DNA from: Streptomyces parvulus
GTDB lineage: Bacteria > Actinomycetota > Actinomycetes > Streptomycetales > Streptomycetaceae
DNA length: 64,000 bases
Assembly (NCBI RefSeq): GCF_014648855.1
Contig: NZ_BMRX01000013.1
Location: 124,001 to 188,000, forward strand
Reading direction: 5' to 3'
Below are positions 1 through 8,096 of the stretch, piece by piece (the first letter of the stretch is position 1; each line of letters opens with the position of its first letter). Under the pieces are notes generated by a model. That model made no database searches. It was not told the DNA's origin and saw only the letters and a list, made by a program, of their open reading frames with translations. A program made the position numbers and the translations under genes.

Positions 1-607
1 GCCGGCCAACGCGCCCCGCTCCGACTCGACCCTCACCTTCCACGTGCGGCACGTCGCCGGGGGCCATGTGAGCCACGCCCTGGTCTACCGGGCACGGATC
101 GGCGACATGCTGCGCCTGGGACCGCCCGAGGGCGACATGGTGCTGTCCGCTCCCTCCGGCCGCGATCTGCTGCTCGCCGCGGGCGGCACCGGTCTCGCCC
201 CCATCCGGGCCCTGATCGAGCAGATCGCGAACGACCCGCACCGGCTCCAGGGCCGCCACGTGAACCTCTTCGTGGGCGCGCGCACCGGCAACGAGCTGTA
301 CGGGCTCGACGAGATGCTGCGCCTGTCCCAGCGCCACCACTGGCTGACGGTCCGGGCCGCCGTGTCCCACGAGCACATCCCCGGTGCCGAGGGTTCGCTG
401 CCGGACGTCATCGCCGCCTCGGGCGCCGGGGCCCACACGGAGGCGTACCTCAGCGGGCCGCCCGGCATGGTCGCCGCGGCGCGGCAGGTGCTCCTGCGGT
501 CCGGGCTGCCTCCCGCCCAGATCCACCACGACCCGCTGGGCGTTCCGGTGCTGGACGCCCCTCTGGATCCAGGCCACCCGGAGAAGGAAGAGGACAACCG
601 CATATGA
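1..607 (+). CDS. FAD/NAD(P)-binding oxidoreductase, flavohaemoprotein-type, 3' part
   Basis: The gene enters from the left edge. The first complete codon is at base 2 and 201 residues are visible; a GTG at 44 opens the same frame but is internal. The visible part is the reductase half of a ferredoxin-NADP reductase fold: a Ser-rich FAD-binding strand near the edge, the nucleotide-binding GGTGLAP loop, and a late SGPPGM loop that closes the NAD(P)H site. Such modules pass hydride electrons from NAD(P)H through FAD to a haem or iron-sulfur partner. The C-terminus lacks the aromatic tail typical of E. coli Hmp, so it may be a globin fusion of the actinobacterial kind or a stand-alone reductase; the missing 5' end would decide. 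The stop overlaps the next start as ATGA, so the two products are probably made together. Confidence 0.8.
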   Translation, partial: PANAPRSDSTLTFHVRHVAGGHVSHALVYRARIGDMLRLGPPEGDMVLSAPSGRDLLLAAGGTGLAPIRALIEQIANDPHRLQGRHVNLFVGARTGNELYGLDEMLRLSQRHHWLTVRAAVSHEHIPGAEGSLPDVIAASGAGAHTEAYLSGPPGMVAAARQVLLRSGLPPAQIHHDPLGVPVLDAPLDPGHPEKEEDNRI

Positions 608-1257
608 ACGACCGGCCCGCAGGCCGCCCCGGCTCCGCCGGCGAACGTCTCCTCCAGAGCCACCTCGGTACGGCCGACCGGGCCGCGACCTTCTACGACC
701 GGCAGGTCCAGCCCCGGCTCACGGACCAGATGCGCGACTTCGTCGGGCGGCAGACGATGGTCTTCCTGTCGACCGCCGACGCCGGCGGCAACTGCGACAC
801 CGGCTTCCGGGCCGGACCGCCGGGATTCGTCACCGTCCTCGACGAGTACACGCTGACCTATCCGGAGTACCGGGGCAACGGGGTCCACGCGGGGAACGGG
901 AACGTCCTGGAGAACCCGCACATGGGCATGCTCTTCGTCGACTTCACCCACCATCACATCGGCCTGCACGTCAACGGGGCCGCCCAGCTGGTGGGCGACG
1001 CGGAGCAGCGTCGCGTGTACCCGCACCTCCCCCTGGACTCGGCGCACGGGCGGCAGCCCTCCGTCTGGGTGCACCTGCGCGTGCACGAGGCCTACGTGCA
1101 GTGCTCCAAGTACATCCCGCACCTCGAACCGGCGCCCCGGCCCCGCGGACTCGCGGCCGACCGGCCCAAGGACAGCGACTACTTCGTGCCGCCGGCGGCC
1201 GCCCACGCGGAGTCCCGGTCGCACCCTCCGGCGCCCACCCTGCCGATGGGGTACTAG
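604..1257 (+). CDS. Pyridoxamine 5'-phosphate oxidase-like (PPOX split-barrel) protein
   Basis: 217 residues. The core from about residue 40 to 160 has the split-barrel signature: a VFLSTAD strand, a GNCDTGFR segment near the flavin-binding position, and HMGMLFVDFTHH in the centre. These proteins bind FMN, F420 or haem and reduce or sense small substrates. Proteins of this type are often fused to, or paired with, ferredoxin-type reductases. Here the ATG overlaps the stop of such a reductase (ATGA), which suggests that the two form an electron-transfer pair. The substrate cannot be told from sequence. The C-terminal 40 residues are Pro-rich and probably disordered. Confidence 0.85.
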   Translation: MNDRPAGRPGSAGERLLQSHLGTADRAATFYDRQVQPRLTDQMRDFVGRQTMVFLSTADAGGNCDTGFRAGPPGFVTVLDEYTLTYPEYRGNGVHAGNGNVLENPHMGMLFVDFTHHHIGLHVNGAAQLVGDAEQRRVYPHLPLDSAHGRQPSVWVHLRVHEAYVQCSKYIPHLEPAPRPRGLAADRPKDSDYFVPPAAAHAESRSHPPAPTLPMGY

Positions 1258-1296
1258 GGCCTGACGGGACCCGGCCGTGCCCCCGCCGGTCAGGCC
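1258..1296. terminator. Inverted repeat between convergent genes
   Basis: Arms GGCCTGAC (1258-1265) and GTCAGGCC (1289-1296) are perfect 8-bp complements around a GC-rich loop. They start just after the PPOX stop and overlap the stop of the phosphatase on the other strand. This is probably a shared transcription terminator without a T-run, as is common in Streptomyces. Confidence 0.55.
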
Positions 1297-2396
1297 GCGG
1301 ACGTCATGCCCCGCCCTATGACGATCATCGCGGCGTCGTCGTCCAGGTGTCCGCCCACGTGGTCCATCAGGTCGCGTTCGAACCGGCCGAGGAAGGCGTC
1401 GGGATCCTCCTCGGTCCAGCCGGTGATCCGCTCGGCGAGCGGATAGAAGGTGCCGGTGGTGTCGCGCGCCTCGGTGACGCCGTCGGTGTAGAGGAGCAGC
1501 AGCTCGCCCGGCTCGAACGGGAAGCTCTCCACGTGGTAGCGGGGATGCGCCAGGTGGCCCAGGCCGAGCGGGGGCGCGGGGTGGAGCACGCTCACCGTCG
1601 CCGGCCGGCCGCCGCGGACGACGACGGGCGGCGGATGGCCGCAGGAGACCATCCGGACCCGGCCGTGGCGGTCCGGGATGTCCAGGACGGTGGCGGTGAT
1701 GAACGTCTCGCCGTGGCGGCCCGGCTCCTCCAGGTCCTGGCACACGCTGCGGTCGAGGTAGGCGACCAGCTCCCCGAGGTCCGCCCGCCGGTGGGCCATG
1801 AAGCGGAACGCGCCGAGGAGCAGGGCGGCGTCGTGGACGGCCGTCAGCCCCTTGCCGCGCACGTCTCCGACGATGAGCCGGGTGCCCGACGGGGTGCGCA
1901 CCGCCGCGTACAGGTCACCGCCGATCTTTGCCTCGGCCTCCGCGGCGAGGTAGAGGGACGCGGTGCGCAGCGGGCCGAGCCGGCTGGGCAGCGGCGGCAG
2001 GACGATGCGCTGGGCGGTCTCGGACACGTACCGGACCTGTCTCAGCTCCTTGGCCCGGCGCTCGCGCACCGCGCAGAAGACCACGAGACTGGCGCCGACC
2101 AGGAGCAGGGCGAGGATCTGCGCCTCGTGGTTGGCGGAGAGCAGTTCGTCGGGGTCGCGCAGCACCCCTATGGTCGTCTGCGCGACCACGGCCAGCGCGG
2201 CGACCAGGCCCACCGTCCACGGACCGCCGAACAGCGGGGTGATCGCCGGTGCGGCGACGAGCAGCGGGCCCAGATGGATGTGCGGCGGCGCCAGAACGTC
2301 GACTACCGACACCGCGACGATCCACGCGATCGGGATGACGACCATCATCCGGCTCGAACGCACCGGCCGGCGAGCCTCTCCGAGTCGCTGCGACAT
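1290..2396 (-). CDS. Membrane-anchored SpoIIE/PP2C-type serine phosphatase
   Basis: 368 residues. The N-terminal 110 residues hold about four hydrophobic segments (roughly 19-36, 43-58, 60-77 and 93-108), so the catalytic domain sits on the cytoplasmic face of the membrane. The PP2C/SpoIIE domain from about residue 140 shows GGDLYAAV, VGDVRGKG, SCGHPPP and LLLYTDGVTEAR, with the Asp residues that bind Mn or Mg. Such proteins dephosphorylate STAS-domain anti-anti-sigma factors. The gene is divergent from a second phosphatase of the same design starting at 2578, with 181 bases between the starts. No partner anti-sigma gene is adjacent, so its target is unknown. Confidence 0.9.
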   Translation of the reverse strand: MSQRLGEARRPVRSSRMMVVIPIAWIVAVSVVDVLAPPHIHLGPLLVAAPAITPLFGGPWTVGLVAALAVVAQTTIGVLRDPDELLSANHEAQILALLLVGASLVVFCAVRERRAKELRQVRYVSETAQRIVLPPLPSRLGPLRTASLYLAAEAEAKIGGDLYAAVRTPSGTRLIVGDVRGKGLTAVHDAALLLGAFRFMAHRRADLGELVAYLDRSVCQDLEEPGRHGETFITATVLDIPDRHGRVRMVSCGHPPPVVVRGGRPATVSVLHPAPPLGLGHLAHPRYHVESFPFEPGELLLLYTDGVTEARDTTGTFYPLAERITGWTEEDPDAFLGRFERDLMDHVGGHLDDDAAMIVIGRGMTSAA

Positions 2397-2485
2397 GACT
2401 CCTCTCTACACCGTCCGCGCCCCTTCCGCACCGGCAGGGACGGCGCGTGCGCGAGCGGGCTCCCGAAGCCTTGTGCCGCAGGTGG

Positions 2486-2505
2486 GGGTGGCCGGCCCGC
2501 CACCC
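2486..2505. promoter_or_regulatory. Inverted repeat in the divergent phosphatase promoter region
   Basis: GGGTGGC (2486-2492) and GCCACCC (2499-2505) form a perfect 7-bp inverted repeat with a 6-base centre. It lies between the two divergent SpoIIE-type genes, about 70 bases before the plus-strand start. It may be an operator, but GC-rich repeats arise easily here and no regulator is assigned. Confidence 0.25.
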
Positions 2506-2577
2506 GTCCGGACCCACTTGGGAGCGGGCACGGGCACGCCTCACCGCTCCGCCACACCGCCGCTGGAGGATGCTGGC

Positions 2578-3714
2578 ATGTTCGATTCGATGCGTGCGGC
2601 CGCCTCCGTGGACGACGGCGACGAGGACGACGTCTTCGTCCGTACGCCCCGGACGCGCGCCGTCCTCCTGGTGACGGTGGCGGCGACGGTGGTGACGGTC
2701 GTCCTCGGTGTGCTGACCGGGACCGCCGTGCTCCTGCTCGGCCTGCTGGTGTTCCTGCCGGCGTTCGCCTCGGCGCTGTGCACGCCGCGCCAGACGGCCC
2801 TGGTGTCGACCTGGGTGAGCGCGGTCGTGGTCGTGCCCGTGGCCCTGTCCGGTGAGCGGGTCGCGGACCGGGTGGTCCTCGCCCTGTTCGCCGTCGGCTT
2901 CGGGGTGCTGGCGGTGTACGCGTCGAGGCTGCGCATCTCGCGCGAGGGGGCGCTGGTGCGGCTGCGGTCGACCGCGGCCGCGATGCAGCGCCAGATCCTG
3001 CGGCCGCTCCCGCTGCTCACCGACGACGTGCTCGTGGACGGCGTGTACGAGCCGGTGCAGCAGGACAAGCTCGTCGGCGGCGACATCTACGACGTGGCGG
3101 CCACCCCGTGGGGCACCCGGGTGATGATCGGGGACGTCCAGGGCAAGGGGCTCGCCGCCGTCGGCATGGCCATCGACGTGGTGGGGGCGTTCCGCGAGGC
3201 CGCCCACCGGGAACCGACGGTGACCGCGCTGATCGACTCGCTCGAGGCGGCGGTGGTCCGCCACAACGACTACGCGGACCAGCGCGGCGAGCCGCAGCGG
3301 TTCGTCACCGCCGTCGTCCTCGGCGTGGACGCCGGCGCCGACGTGCAGCTCGTCACCTGCGGCCACGTCCCGCCCTACCTCCTGCACGACGGCATCGTGA
3401 CGACCGTCGGCGCGGGGACCGCGCACGCCCCGCTCGGCCTCGCCGACCTGGTCGAGGAGGCGCGCACGGTGTCCTGGTTCGCGTTCCCGCCCGGAGCGAC
3501 GCTGCTGCTGTGCACCGACGGCCTGACCGAGGCCCGTGCGCCCGGCGGTGCCTTCTATCCGCTGGAGGCCCGGCTCGGCGGACACGTCGACATCACCGCG
3601 GGCCGGCTCACCCGGTCGCTCGTGGACGACGTGCACGGCTTCACCGCGGGCGCGCAGCAGGACGACCTGGCAATCCTCGCGGTGCGCCGGGCCCCGGTCC
3701 GCGTACCGGAGTGA
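2578..3714 (+). CDS. Membrane-anchored SpoIIE/PP2C-type serine phosphatase
   Basis: 378 residues from ATG 2578, chosen because GGAGGA sits 7 bases upstream; the frame is open much further upstream but without a good ribosome site. An acidic N-terminus is followed by hydrophobic segments (about residues 24-70 and 75-110), then the PP2C domain: GGDIYDVA, IGDVQGKG, TCGHVPPYL, LLLCTDGLTEAR, QQDDLAIL. The architecture matches the divergent gene at 1290-2396, which suggests that the pair arose by duplication. It probably dephosphorylates an anti-anti-sigma factor encoded elsewhere. Confidence 0.9.
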   Translation: MFDSMRAAASVDDGDEDDVFVRTPRTRAVLLVTVAATVVTVVLGVLTGTAVLLLGLLVFLPAFASALCTPRQTALVSTWVSAVVVVPVALSGERVADRVVLALFAVGFGVLAVYASRLRISREGALVRLRSTAAAMQRQILRPLPLLTDDVLVDGVYEPVQQDKLVGGDIYDVAATPWGTRVMIGDVQGKGLAAVGMAIDVVGAFREAAHREPTVTALIDSLEAAVVRHNDYADQRGEPQRFVTAVVLGVDAGADVQLVTCGHVPPYLLHDGIVTTVGAGTAHAPLGLADLVEEARTVSWFAFPPGATLLLCTDGLTEARAPGGAFYPLEARLGGHVDITAGRLTRSLVDDVHGFTAGAQQDDLAILAVRRAPVRVPE

Positions 3715-3727
3715 CCGCGTCGGCGCG

Positions 3728-3742
3728 GGCCCTGGGAGGGCC
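3728..3742. terminator. Small hairpin between convergent genes
   Basis: GGCCCT (3728-3733) and AGGGCC (3737-3742) pair perfectly around GGG, in the 33-base gap between the convergent phosphatase and Nudix genes. It is a likely short GC-rich terminator. Confidence 0.4.
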
Positions 3743-3747
3743 GGGCG

Positions 3748-4422
3748 TCAGGCGCTCCGCCGCGGCGCGAAGGGGCCGTGCAGGGCCGCCCAGTGCAGGA
3801 GCAACAGGGTCTTGCCGTCGGCGATGCGGCCGTCGAGGGTCATGGCGAGGGCTTCGGTGAAGGGGAGTTCGAGGACCTCGATGTCCTCGCCCTCCTCCTC
3901 GACCCCTCCGCCCGCCTCGACGCGGTCGGCGGGGGTGTAGGGCGCGGCGTAGAAGTGGAGCCGCTCGGTGACGGAGCCCGGGCTCATGTACGCGTCGAGC
4001 ACGTGGGTGAGGGGGCCGAGGCGCACGCCCAGTTCCTCGGCGGCCTCGCGGCGGATCGCGGTGTCCGGGTCGTCCGCGTCGAGCAGTCCCGCCGCCGCCT
4101 CGACGAGCATGCCGTCGGGGTGGCCGTTCACGTAGGCCGGGTAGCGGAACTGCCGGGTGAGCAGGACGCGGCCGCGTGCGGCGTCGTGGGGCAGGACGAC
4201 GGCGCCGTTGCCGCGGTCGTAGGTCTCGCGCCGCTGGGTCTCCCACCGGCCGTCGCGGCGCCGGTAGTCGAAGGTGGTGCGGCGCAGGACGTGCCAGCCG
4301 CGGGAGGTGAGTTCGACGTCGCGCACCCGCACGCCGGGGTTGCGGTCGAGATCGCGTCCGGCGAGGTGGAGACCGGTGCGGCCGCGGTGGTCGGGGACGT
4401 CGACGCCCGGCCGGCCGCTCAC
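3748..4422 (-). CDS. Nudix hydrolase, NudK/ADP-sugar pyrophosphatase-like
   Basis: 224 residues from a GTG at 4422 that overlaps the upstream stop as GTGA. The first 40 residues contain a strand/linker typical of the NudK/YffH group. The Nudix box follows near residue 125: GLLDADDPDTAIRREAAEEL. It is one residue shorter than the general consensus between the first Gly and the RE pair, and it has Asp where the consensus has Glu, a spacing I recall from E. coli NudK. The REAAEE core that binds Mg is intact. Likely substrates are nucleoside diphosphate sugars or ADP-ribose. It is translationally coupled to a DUF4406 protein and opposite a DeoR regulator, suggesting one nucleotide or sugar-nucleotide module. 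Confidence 0.85.
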   Translation of the reverse strand: MSGRPGVDVPDHRGRTGLHLAGRDLDRNPGVRVRDVELTSRGWHVLRRTTFDYRRRDGRWETQRRETYDRGNGAVVLPHDAARGRVLLTRQFRYPAYVNGHPDGMLVEAAAGLLDADDPDTAIRREAAEELGVRLGPLTHVLDAYMSPGSVTERLHFYAAPYTPADRVEAGGGVEEEGEDIEVLELPFTEALAMTLDGRIADGKTLLLLHWAALHGPFAPRRSA

Positions 4423-4802
4423 GCGGTCTCCTGCGGGGTGCGGCGGGGGATCTCGGCCACGTCGTGGTAGACGGGCAGGCCGCGGCGGCGGGCGGTGGCG
4501 ACGTCCTGGTCGGCGCCGGCGGACCGGCCCGGCAGGCGCAGCACCGCGTCGCAGTGGGCGAGCAACCGGTCGGCGGTCGGGTAGAGGACCTGGTCGGCGA
4601 GGGGGTCGGTCGGGCCGGCGCCCGCCGAGCGGAGGACCGGCAGGGCGATCCACTCGCCGATCACCGGTACGTGGCCGGCCGCGAAGACGGGCCAGGCCGC
4701 GGCTTCCAGAGCGGCGAGGTGGGCGGCCATGGCGTGCGGTTCACCGTCGGTGCCCGAGCGGTAGGGGCCGGCGATCAGAATGAGCAGCGGTTGGTCGGTC
4801 AT
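4419..4802 (-). CDS. DUF4406 / nucleoside 2-deoxyribosyltransferase-like protein
   Basis: 127 residues from ATG 4802. It opens with LILIAGPYRSGTDGEPH, the Rossmann-like start of DUF4406 and nucleoside 2-deoxyribosyltransferase-like proteins. DAVLRLPGRSAGADQDVATA is the second conserved segment, with the Asp/Gly-Ser pattern that contacts the base or sugar. The family cleaves or senses N-glycosidic bonds of nucleosides and nucleotides, but the substrate of this member is unknown. Its stop overlaps the Nudix start, and its own start is 48 bases from the divergent DeoR gene, so the DeoR protein probably controls both directions. Confidence 0.75.
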   Translation of the reverse strand: MTDQPLLILIAGPYRSGTDGEPHAMAAHLAALEAAAWPVFAAGHVPVIGEWIALPVLRSAGAGPTDPLADQVLYPTADRLLAHCDAVLRLPGRSAGADQDVATARRRGLPVYHDVAEIPRRTPQETA

Positions 4803-4817
4803 GACGGCTAAGATACA

Positions 4818-4831
4818 TGCAGAAACGTGCA
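4818..4831. promoter_or_regulatory. Candidate DeoR operator
   Basis: TGCA (4818-4821) and TGCA (4828-4831) are symmetric half-sites with a 6-base centre. They lie in the 48-base gap between the divergent DUF4406 and DeoR genes. The arms are short, so this is a suggestion only; the gap is too small to hold much else besides two promoters. Confidence 0.4.
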
Positions 4832-4850
4832 ATACCAGGAAGGAATGTGA

Positions 4851-5609
4851 ATGCTGGCTGCCGAGAGGCGTACGCACCTGCTCGACCTCCTCGCCCGCAC
4901 GGGGAAGGTCGTGGCCAAGGACGTCGCCGCCGAACTGGGCATCTCCGAGGACAGCGTCAGGCGCGACCTGCGGGACCTGGCCGCGGAGGGCCTGTGCCAG
5001 AGGGTGTACGGCGGAGCGCTTCCCGCGTCCCCGGCCGTGGTGGACTACGACGCCCGGCGGGAGCTGGGCACGGACGGCAAGCGGAAGGTCGCCGCGGTGG
5101 CCGCCGGGCTGGTCCGGCCGGGCGGTTCGGTGATCCTCGACGGCGGCACCACCGCCCTCGCCGTGGCCCGCGCGCTCCCGGCGGAGCTGACCTGCACCGT
5201 GATCACCCACAGCCCGACGATCGCCACGGCGCTGATCGAGCACCCGCGGGCGGAGCTGTTCCTGCTGGGCGGACGGGTGTTCAAGCACTCGGCGGTGACC
5301 TGCGGCGCCGCCGCGGTCGAGGCCGCGCAGAACGTCTCCGCCGACCTGTGTCTGCTCGGCGTCACCGGCGTCCACCCCGACGCCGGCCTGACCACCGCGG
5401 ACGCGGACGAGGCGGCGATGAAACGCGCCCTGTCCGCACGGGCGGCGGAGACGTACATCCTGGCCTCGTCCGAGAAGATCGGAACGGCGTCGCCGTACCG
5501 CGTCCTGCCCTGGGAGAAGGTCACCGGGCTGATCACCGACGCCGGCCCGCACGACGCGACCGTCGACCGGCTCGGGGCGCTCGGCGTGGAGGTGCTGGCC
5601 GCCCGGTGA
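4851..5609 (+). CDS. DeoR/GlpR-family transcriptional regulator
   Basis: 252 residues; ATG 4851 has GGAAGGA 7 bases upstream. Residues 1-55 form the DeoR winged helix (ERRTHLLDLLARTGKVV, then ISEDSVRRDLRDLAAEG). Residues 75-235 form the DeoRC sugar-phosphate sensor domain, with GGTTALAVARALP and DLCLLGVTGVHPDAGLTT. Family members are usually repressors released by a phosphorylated sugar or nucleoside. The divergent Nudix/DUF4406 pair is the obvious target, with a possible operator at 4818-4831. Confidence 0.9.
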   Translation: MLAAERRTHLLDLLARTGKVVAKDVAAELGISEDSVRRDLRDLAAEGLCQRVYGGALPASPAVVDYDARRELGTDGKRKVAAVAAGLVRPGGSVILDGGTTALAVARALPAELTCTVITHSPTIATALIEHPRAELFLLGGRVFKHSAVTCGAAAVEAAQNVSADLCLLGVTGVHPDAGLTTADADEAAMKRALSARAAETYILASSEKIGTASPYRVLPWEKVTGLITDAGPHDATVDRLGALGVEVLAAR

Positions 5610-5645
5610 GGCCGCCGGGTGCCGCGCCGGTGACACCATGGACCC

Positions 5646-6029
5646 ATGCGAACCTCGCCCCTTCTCGTCTTCGACGGCGACTGCGGTTTCTGCACCACCG
5701 CCGTCCGGGTGCTGGAGCGCCGGGTACGGCCCCGCTGCCGCACCGTCGCCCGGCAGCGCGCCGACCTCGGGGCCTTGGGCGTGAGCGGGGACCGCGCCGC
5801 GCACGAGGTGCTGTGGGTGACACCCGTCGGCACGGTCTACGGCGGCTCCGACGCGGTCGCGAAGCTGCTGCTGAGCGCGGGCGGCGCGTGGCGCCTGCTC
5901 GGGGCGGCCCTGCTCGTGCCGCCGGCCCGGAACGCGGCCCACGTCCTGTACCGCCTGGTGGCCGACAACCGCTCACGGCTGCCGGGGAGAACCGAGGCGT
6001 GTGCCGTACCGGAACGCCGCAGCGGGTAG
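5646..6029 (+). CDS. DCC-family (DUF393) thiol-disulfide oxidoreductase-like protein
   Basis: 127 residues. The family mark is near the start: FDGDCGFC (D10, D12, C13, C16), a CxxC inside a thioredoxin-like motif. A WVTPVGTVYGGSDAV segment and a hydrophobic stretch (about residues 78-95) follow, as in other DCC proteins. The function is poorly known; the family is predicted to handle thiols or disulfides near the membrane. It follows the DeoR gene by 36 bases and could be cotranscribed with it. Confidence 0.85.
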   Translation: MRTSPLLVFDGDCGFCTTAVRVLERRVRPRCRTVARQRADLGALGVSGDRAAHEVLWVTPVGTVYGGSDAVAKLLLSAGGAWRLLGAALLVPPARNAAHVLYRLVADNRSRLPGRTEACAVPERRSG

Positions 6030-6197
6030 CCCGGACGGAACGGTGCGGCAGGCCGGCACCCGGCGTTGACCGCACGCGCCTCCCTCGCGCCCCCCGGATG
6101 CACATTCCGCCCGTCACGACCTCCCGGGCGCGTCCTGTCGGGTGAGCGACCGGGCTGCCGGTTTTGCCCGCCCCGGCGATGGGGCACTGGGCACGGC

Positions 6198-6611
6198 ATG
6201 GGTGACTACGACAACACGATCACGGTGAACGTCCCTCCCGGCAGGCTCTTCGACTACCTCTCCGACGTGGAGAACCTGCCCGCCTACCTGCCGCGCCTGA
6301 CGGCCGCACATCCCCACGACGGCGACCGCGTCACCGTCACCGCGCACATCGACCCTCCGGACGCCCCCGAGCAGGATGTGACCAGCGAGGCCTGGATCCA
6401 TGTCCTGGAGGACGGGAAGACCCTGGAGTGGGGCGCGCCCGGACCGCACGACTACCGCGGCCGCCTCCACGTCGGCGAAGGCCCCAGCGACGCCTCCTCC
6501 CGCCTCAAGGTCGAACTGCACACGCAGCGGGCGGAGGGCGGGCACATCAACGAAGGACTCCAGGAAGCCCTGCAGGGCATCAGGGACGCCGTCGAGTCCG
6601 CCGAGCACTGA
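6198..6611 (+). CDS. SRPBCC (START-like) family protein
   Basis: 137 residues from ATG 6198. The protein begins with YDNTITVNVPPGRLFDYLSD, the first strand and helix of a START/Bet v 1 fold, and ends with a long helix (INEGLQEALQGIRDAVES). These proteins form a hydrophobic cavity that binds lipids, polyketides or other small ligands. The 168 bases upstream contain no clear promoter. It converges with a second SRPBCC protein of different sequence at 6660, so two ligand-binding proteins of one fold meet tail to tail. Confidence 0.85.
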   Translation: MGDYDNTITVNVPPGRLFDYLSDVENLPAYLPRLTAAHPHDGDRVTVTAHIDPPDAPEQDVTSEAWIHVLEDGKTLEWGAPGPHDYRGRLHVGEGPSDASSRLKVELHTQRAEGGHINEGLQEALQGIRDAVESAEH

Positions 6612-6659
6612 CGCGGCGGACTCGGGCGCCCTAGGCGCATGCCCGGCGGGCGCGGAAGG

Positions 6660-7082
6660 CTACGTCGCCTTCAGGGGCTCCCTGAAGGACTTGCGGAACA
6701 TCGGCCCCGCGAGCGGGATGACCGGCGAGAGCAGCTTCGCCTTGAGCGAGCTGGGGTGCCGCTCCAGGCTGACGTCGATCCGGGTGCCGGCAGCCGTCGG
6801 CGTCAGCCGGAAGTCCCACCCGCCCGGACCGAAGGGCGTCGAGTCGTGCGTGGTGACGGTGACCCGGTTGTGCGACGGATCCCACTCGTAGCGCGCGTTC
6901 TCCCAGGTCTTGTCATTGCCCTCGGTGATCTCGGCCCAGGTGTCGCCCCGGTCGTGCACCTGGAAGTGCTCGGCGTCGATCGACGGCCACCGCTCTACGC
7001 GCGCGGGGGTGAAGTCGGTCAACACCCCCATCACCTCGTCGGGCGTCATCGAGGAGTCCATGTGGAAGTGCAGGGATGGCAT
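6660..7082 (-). CDS. SRPBCC (START-like) family protein
   Basis: 140 residues from ATG 7082. It starts MPSLHFHMDSSMTPDEVMGV, the entry strand of a START-like fold, continues with the WDPSHNRVTVTTHDST strand region, and ends with an amphipathic helix (RKSFREPLKA). The fold suggests a ligand-binding or aromatase/cyclase-like role, but nothing shows the ligand. A 122-base gap separates it from the next upstream minus-strand gene. Confidence 0.8.
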   Translation of the reverse strand: MPSLHFHMDSSMTPDEVMGVLTDFTPARVERWPSIDAEHFQVHDRGDTWAEITEGNDKTWENARYEWDPSHNRVTVTTHDSTPFGPGGWDFRLTPTAAGTRIDVSLERHPSSLKAKLLSPVIPLAGPMFRKSFREPLKAT

Positions 7083-7204
7083 GACCTGCTCCTTGGTTCG
7101 GAAGGACGGAACCGTCGGGGCCCACCTCCCAGGATGCTCCCCGGTCGGCACGGGCGCACGGTAGCCGCCCGCACCGGGCCCCTCCGCTTCTCCGCGCACA
7201 GTTC

Positions 7205-7924
7205 TCACGGTTCGCGAATCTCGGCGCCCTTCCGCGGGTCGTCCGCCAGGATGCGGGCCGCGAGCCGTCGTGCCTGGTCCTCCGGCGGCCGATCGTGGGT
7301 GACCGGCAGCTCGTAGCCGTAGGAACGCGGGCGTTTCCCCGGCGCGCCGATCTCGCGGAACTCGACCTCGACGCCCCCGGGGCCGCCGAGTTCCTCCGGA
7401 GTGTCGGGCTCCTCGCGGGACGGCCAGACCGCGGTGACGACGCAGCCCCACCTCTCGAACCAGCCGCTGTCGAGGAGAGCCCCCTCCAGCAGCCGGGCGA
7501 CGGTGTCCACCGGCTCTTCCCAGCCGCGGTCCGCGGCGGCCCGCGCCAGCTCGGCCTCGTACTGGGCGGCGTCGAAACGGATGACTCCGGGCAGGGCGTT
7601 CATGTCGCTGGTGTTCTCCCACGAGTCCCAGACGACCTCGCCGCCCTCGCGGCGCATCGTGACGAACAGCGCACCGCAGCAGCCCGCCGTACAGACCGGC
7701 TCGGTGATCATGATCCTGCGAGGCTCCTCCGTGACGGCCAGCGGCCAGGTCTCGGCCGGACCCGTCCAGTGGCGGCAACTCAACGCCAGTCCCGCCGGGT
7801 GGACTTGCCCGAGGACGTCGACGCCGTCGACGAGGGGCCGCACCTCGGCCCAGGGGTCCGCGGCCCAGTCACCGGGGATCCGGTGCCGCAAGGTCAGGGT
7901 GCTGATCGCCGGCTGCTCGGTCAT
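7205..7924 (-). CDS. Hypothetical protein (conserved-looking, Trp-rich)
   Basis: 239 residues from ATG 7924. I do not recognise a named domain. Visible features are many Trp residues (for example WAADPWAE, RHWTGPAETWPLA and SGWFERWG), a VCTAGCCGALFVTMRREG segment with three close Cys, and a C-terminal Arg-rich helix (EDQARRLAARILADD). The three-Cys segment could bind a metal or form a disulfide, but this is only a guess. Codon use matches the neighbours. The start lies 173 bases from the divergent quinone reductase, and its promoter may overlap the MarR-like operators. Confidence 0.7.
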   Translation of the reverse strand: MTEQPAISTLTLRHRIPGDWAADPWAEVRPLVDGVDVLGQVHPAGLALSCRHWTGPAETWPLAVTEEPRRIMITEPVCTAGCCGALFVTMRREGGEVVWDSWENTSDMNALPGVIRFDAAQYEAELARAAADRGWEEPVDTVARLLEGALLDSGWFERWGCVVTAVWPSREEPDTPEELGGPGGVEVEFREIGAPGKRPRSYGYELPVTHDRPPEDQARRLAARILADDPRKGAEIREP

Positions 7925-8009
7925 GCCCGCATGATCCACCACCGGCGGCCGTGCGTCTGCCCCGCCGGCGGCGAGGAGCCGACGCCCGGGACCCCTCCAA
8001 GCAATTACT

Positions 8010-8052
8010 TGGCTAGCCACATAAGAAGTGCTACGTTTTATGTGGCTGGCCA
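8010..8052. promoter_or_regulatory. Double MarR-type operator
   Basis: Two 15-base arms, 8010-8024 and 8038-8052, are inverted copies of each other with one mismatch and a 13-base spacer. Each arm is itself palindromic: TGGCTAGCCA on the left is perfect, and TGTGGCTGGCCACA on the right pairs 6+6 around TG. This looks like two dimer sites 28 bp apart. The pair is about 45 bases before the start of an operon that contains a MarR gene, the usual place for autoregulation. Confidence 0.7.
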
Positions 8053-8096
8053 CACAAAGGGTCGGCCAAGGCGAAGCACACCAGAGGAGAGCAGCC

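Noticed and set aside
384..2855. An 823-codon open frame on the plus strand crossing several genes
   Set aside because: It is Arg/Pro/Gly-rich, has no domain, and runs against two well-supported genes. Long empty frames are normal at this GC content.
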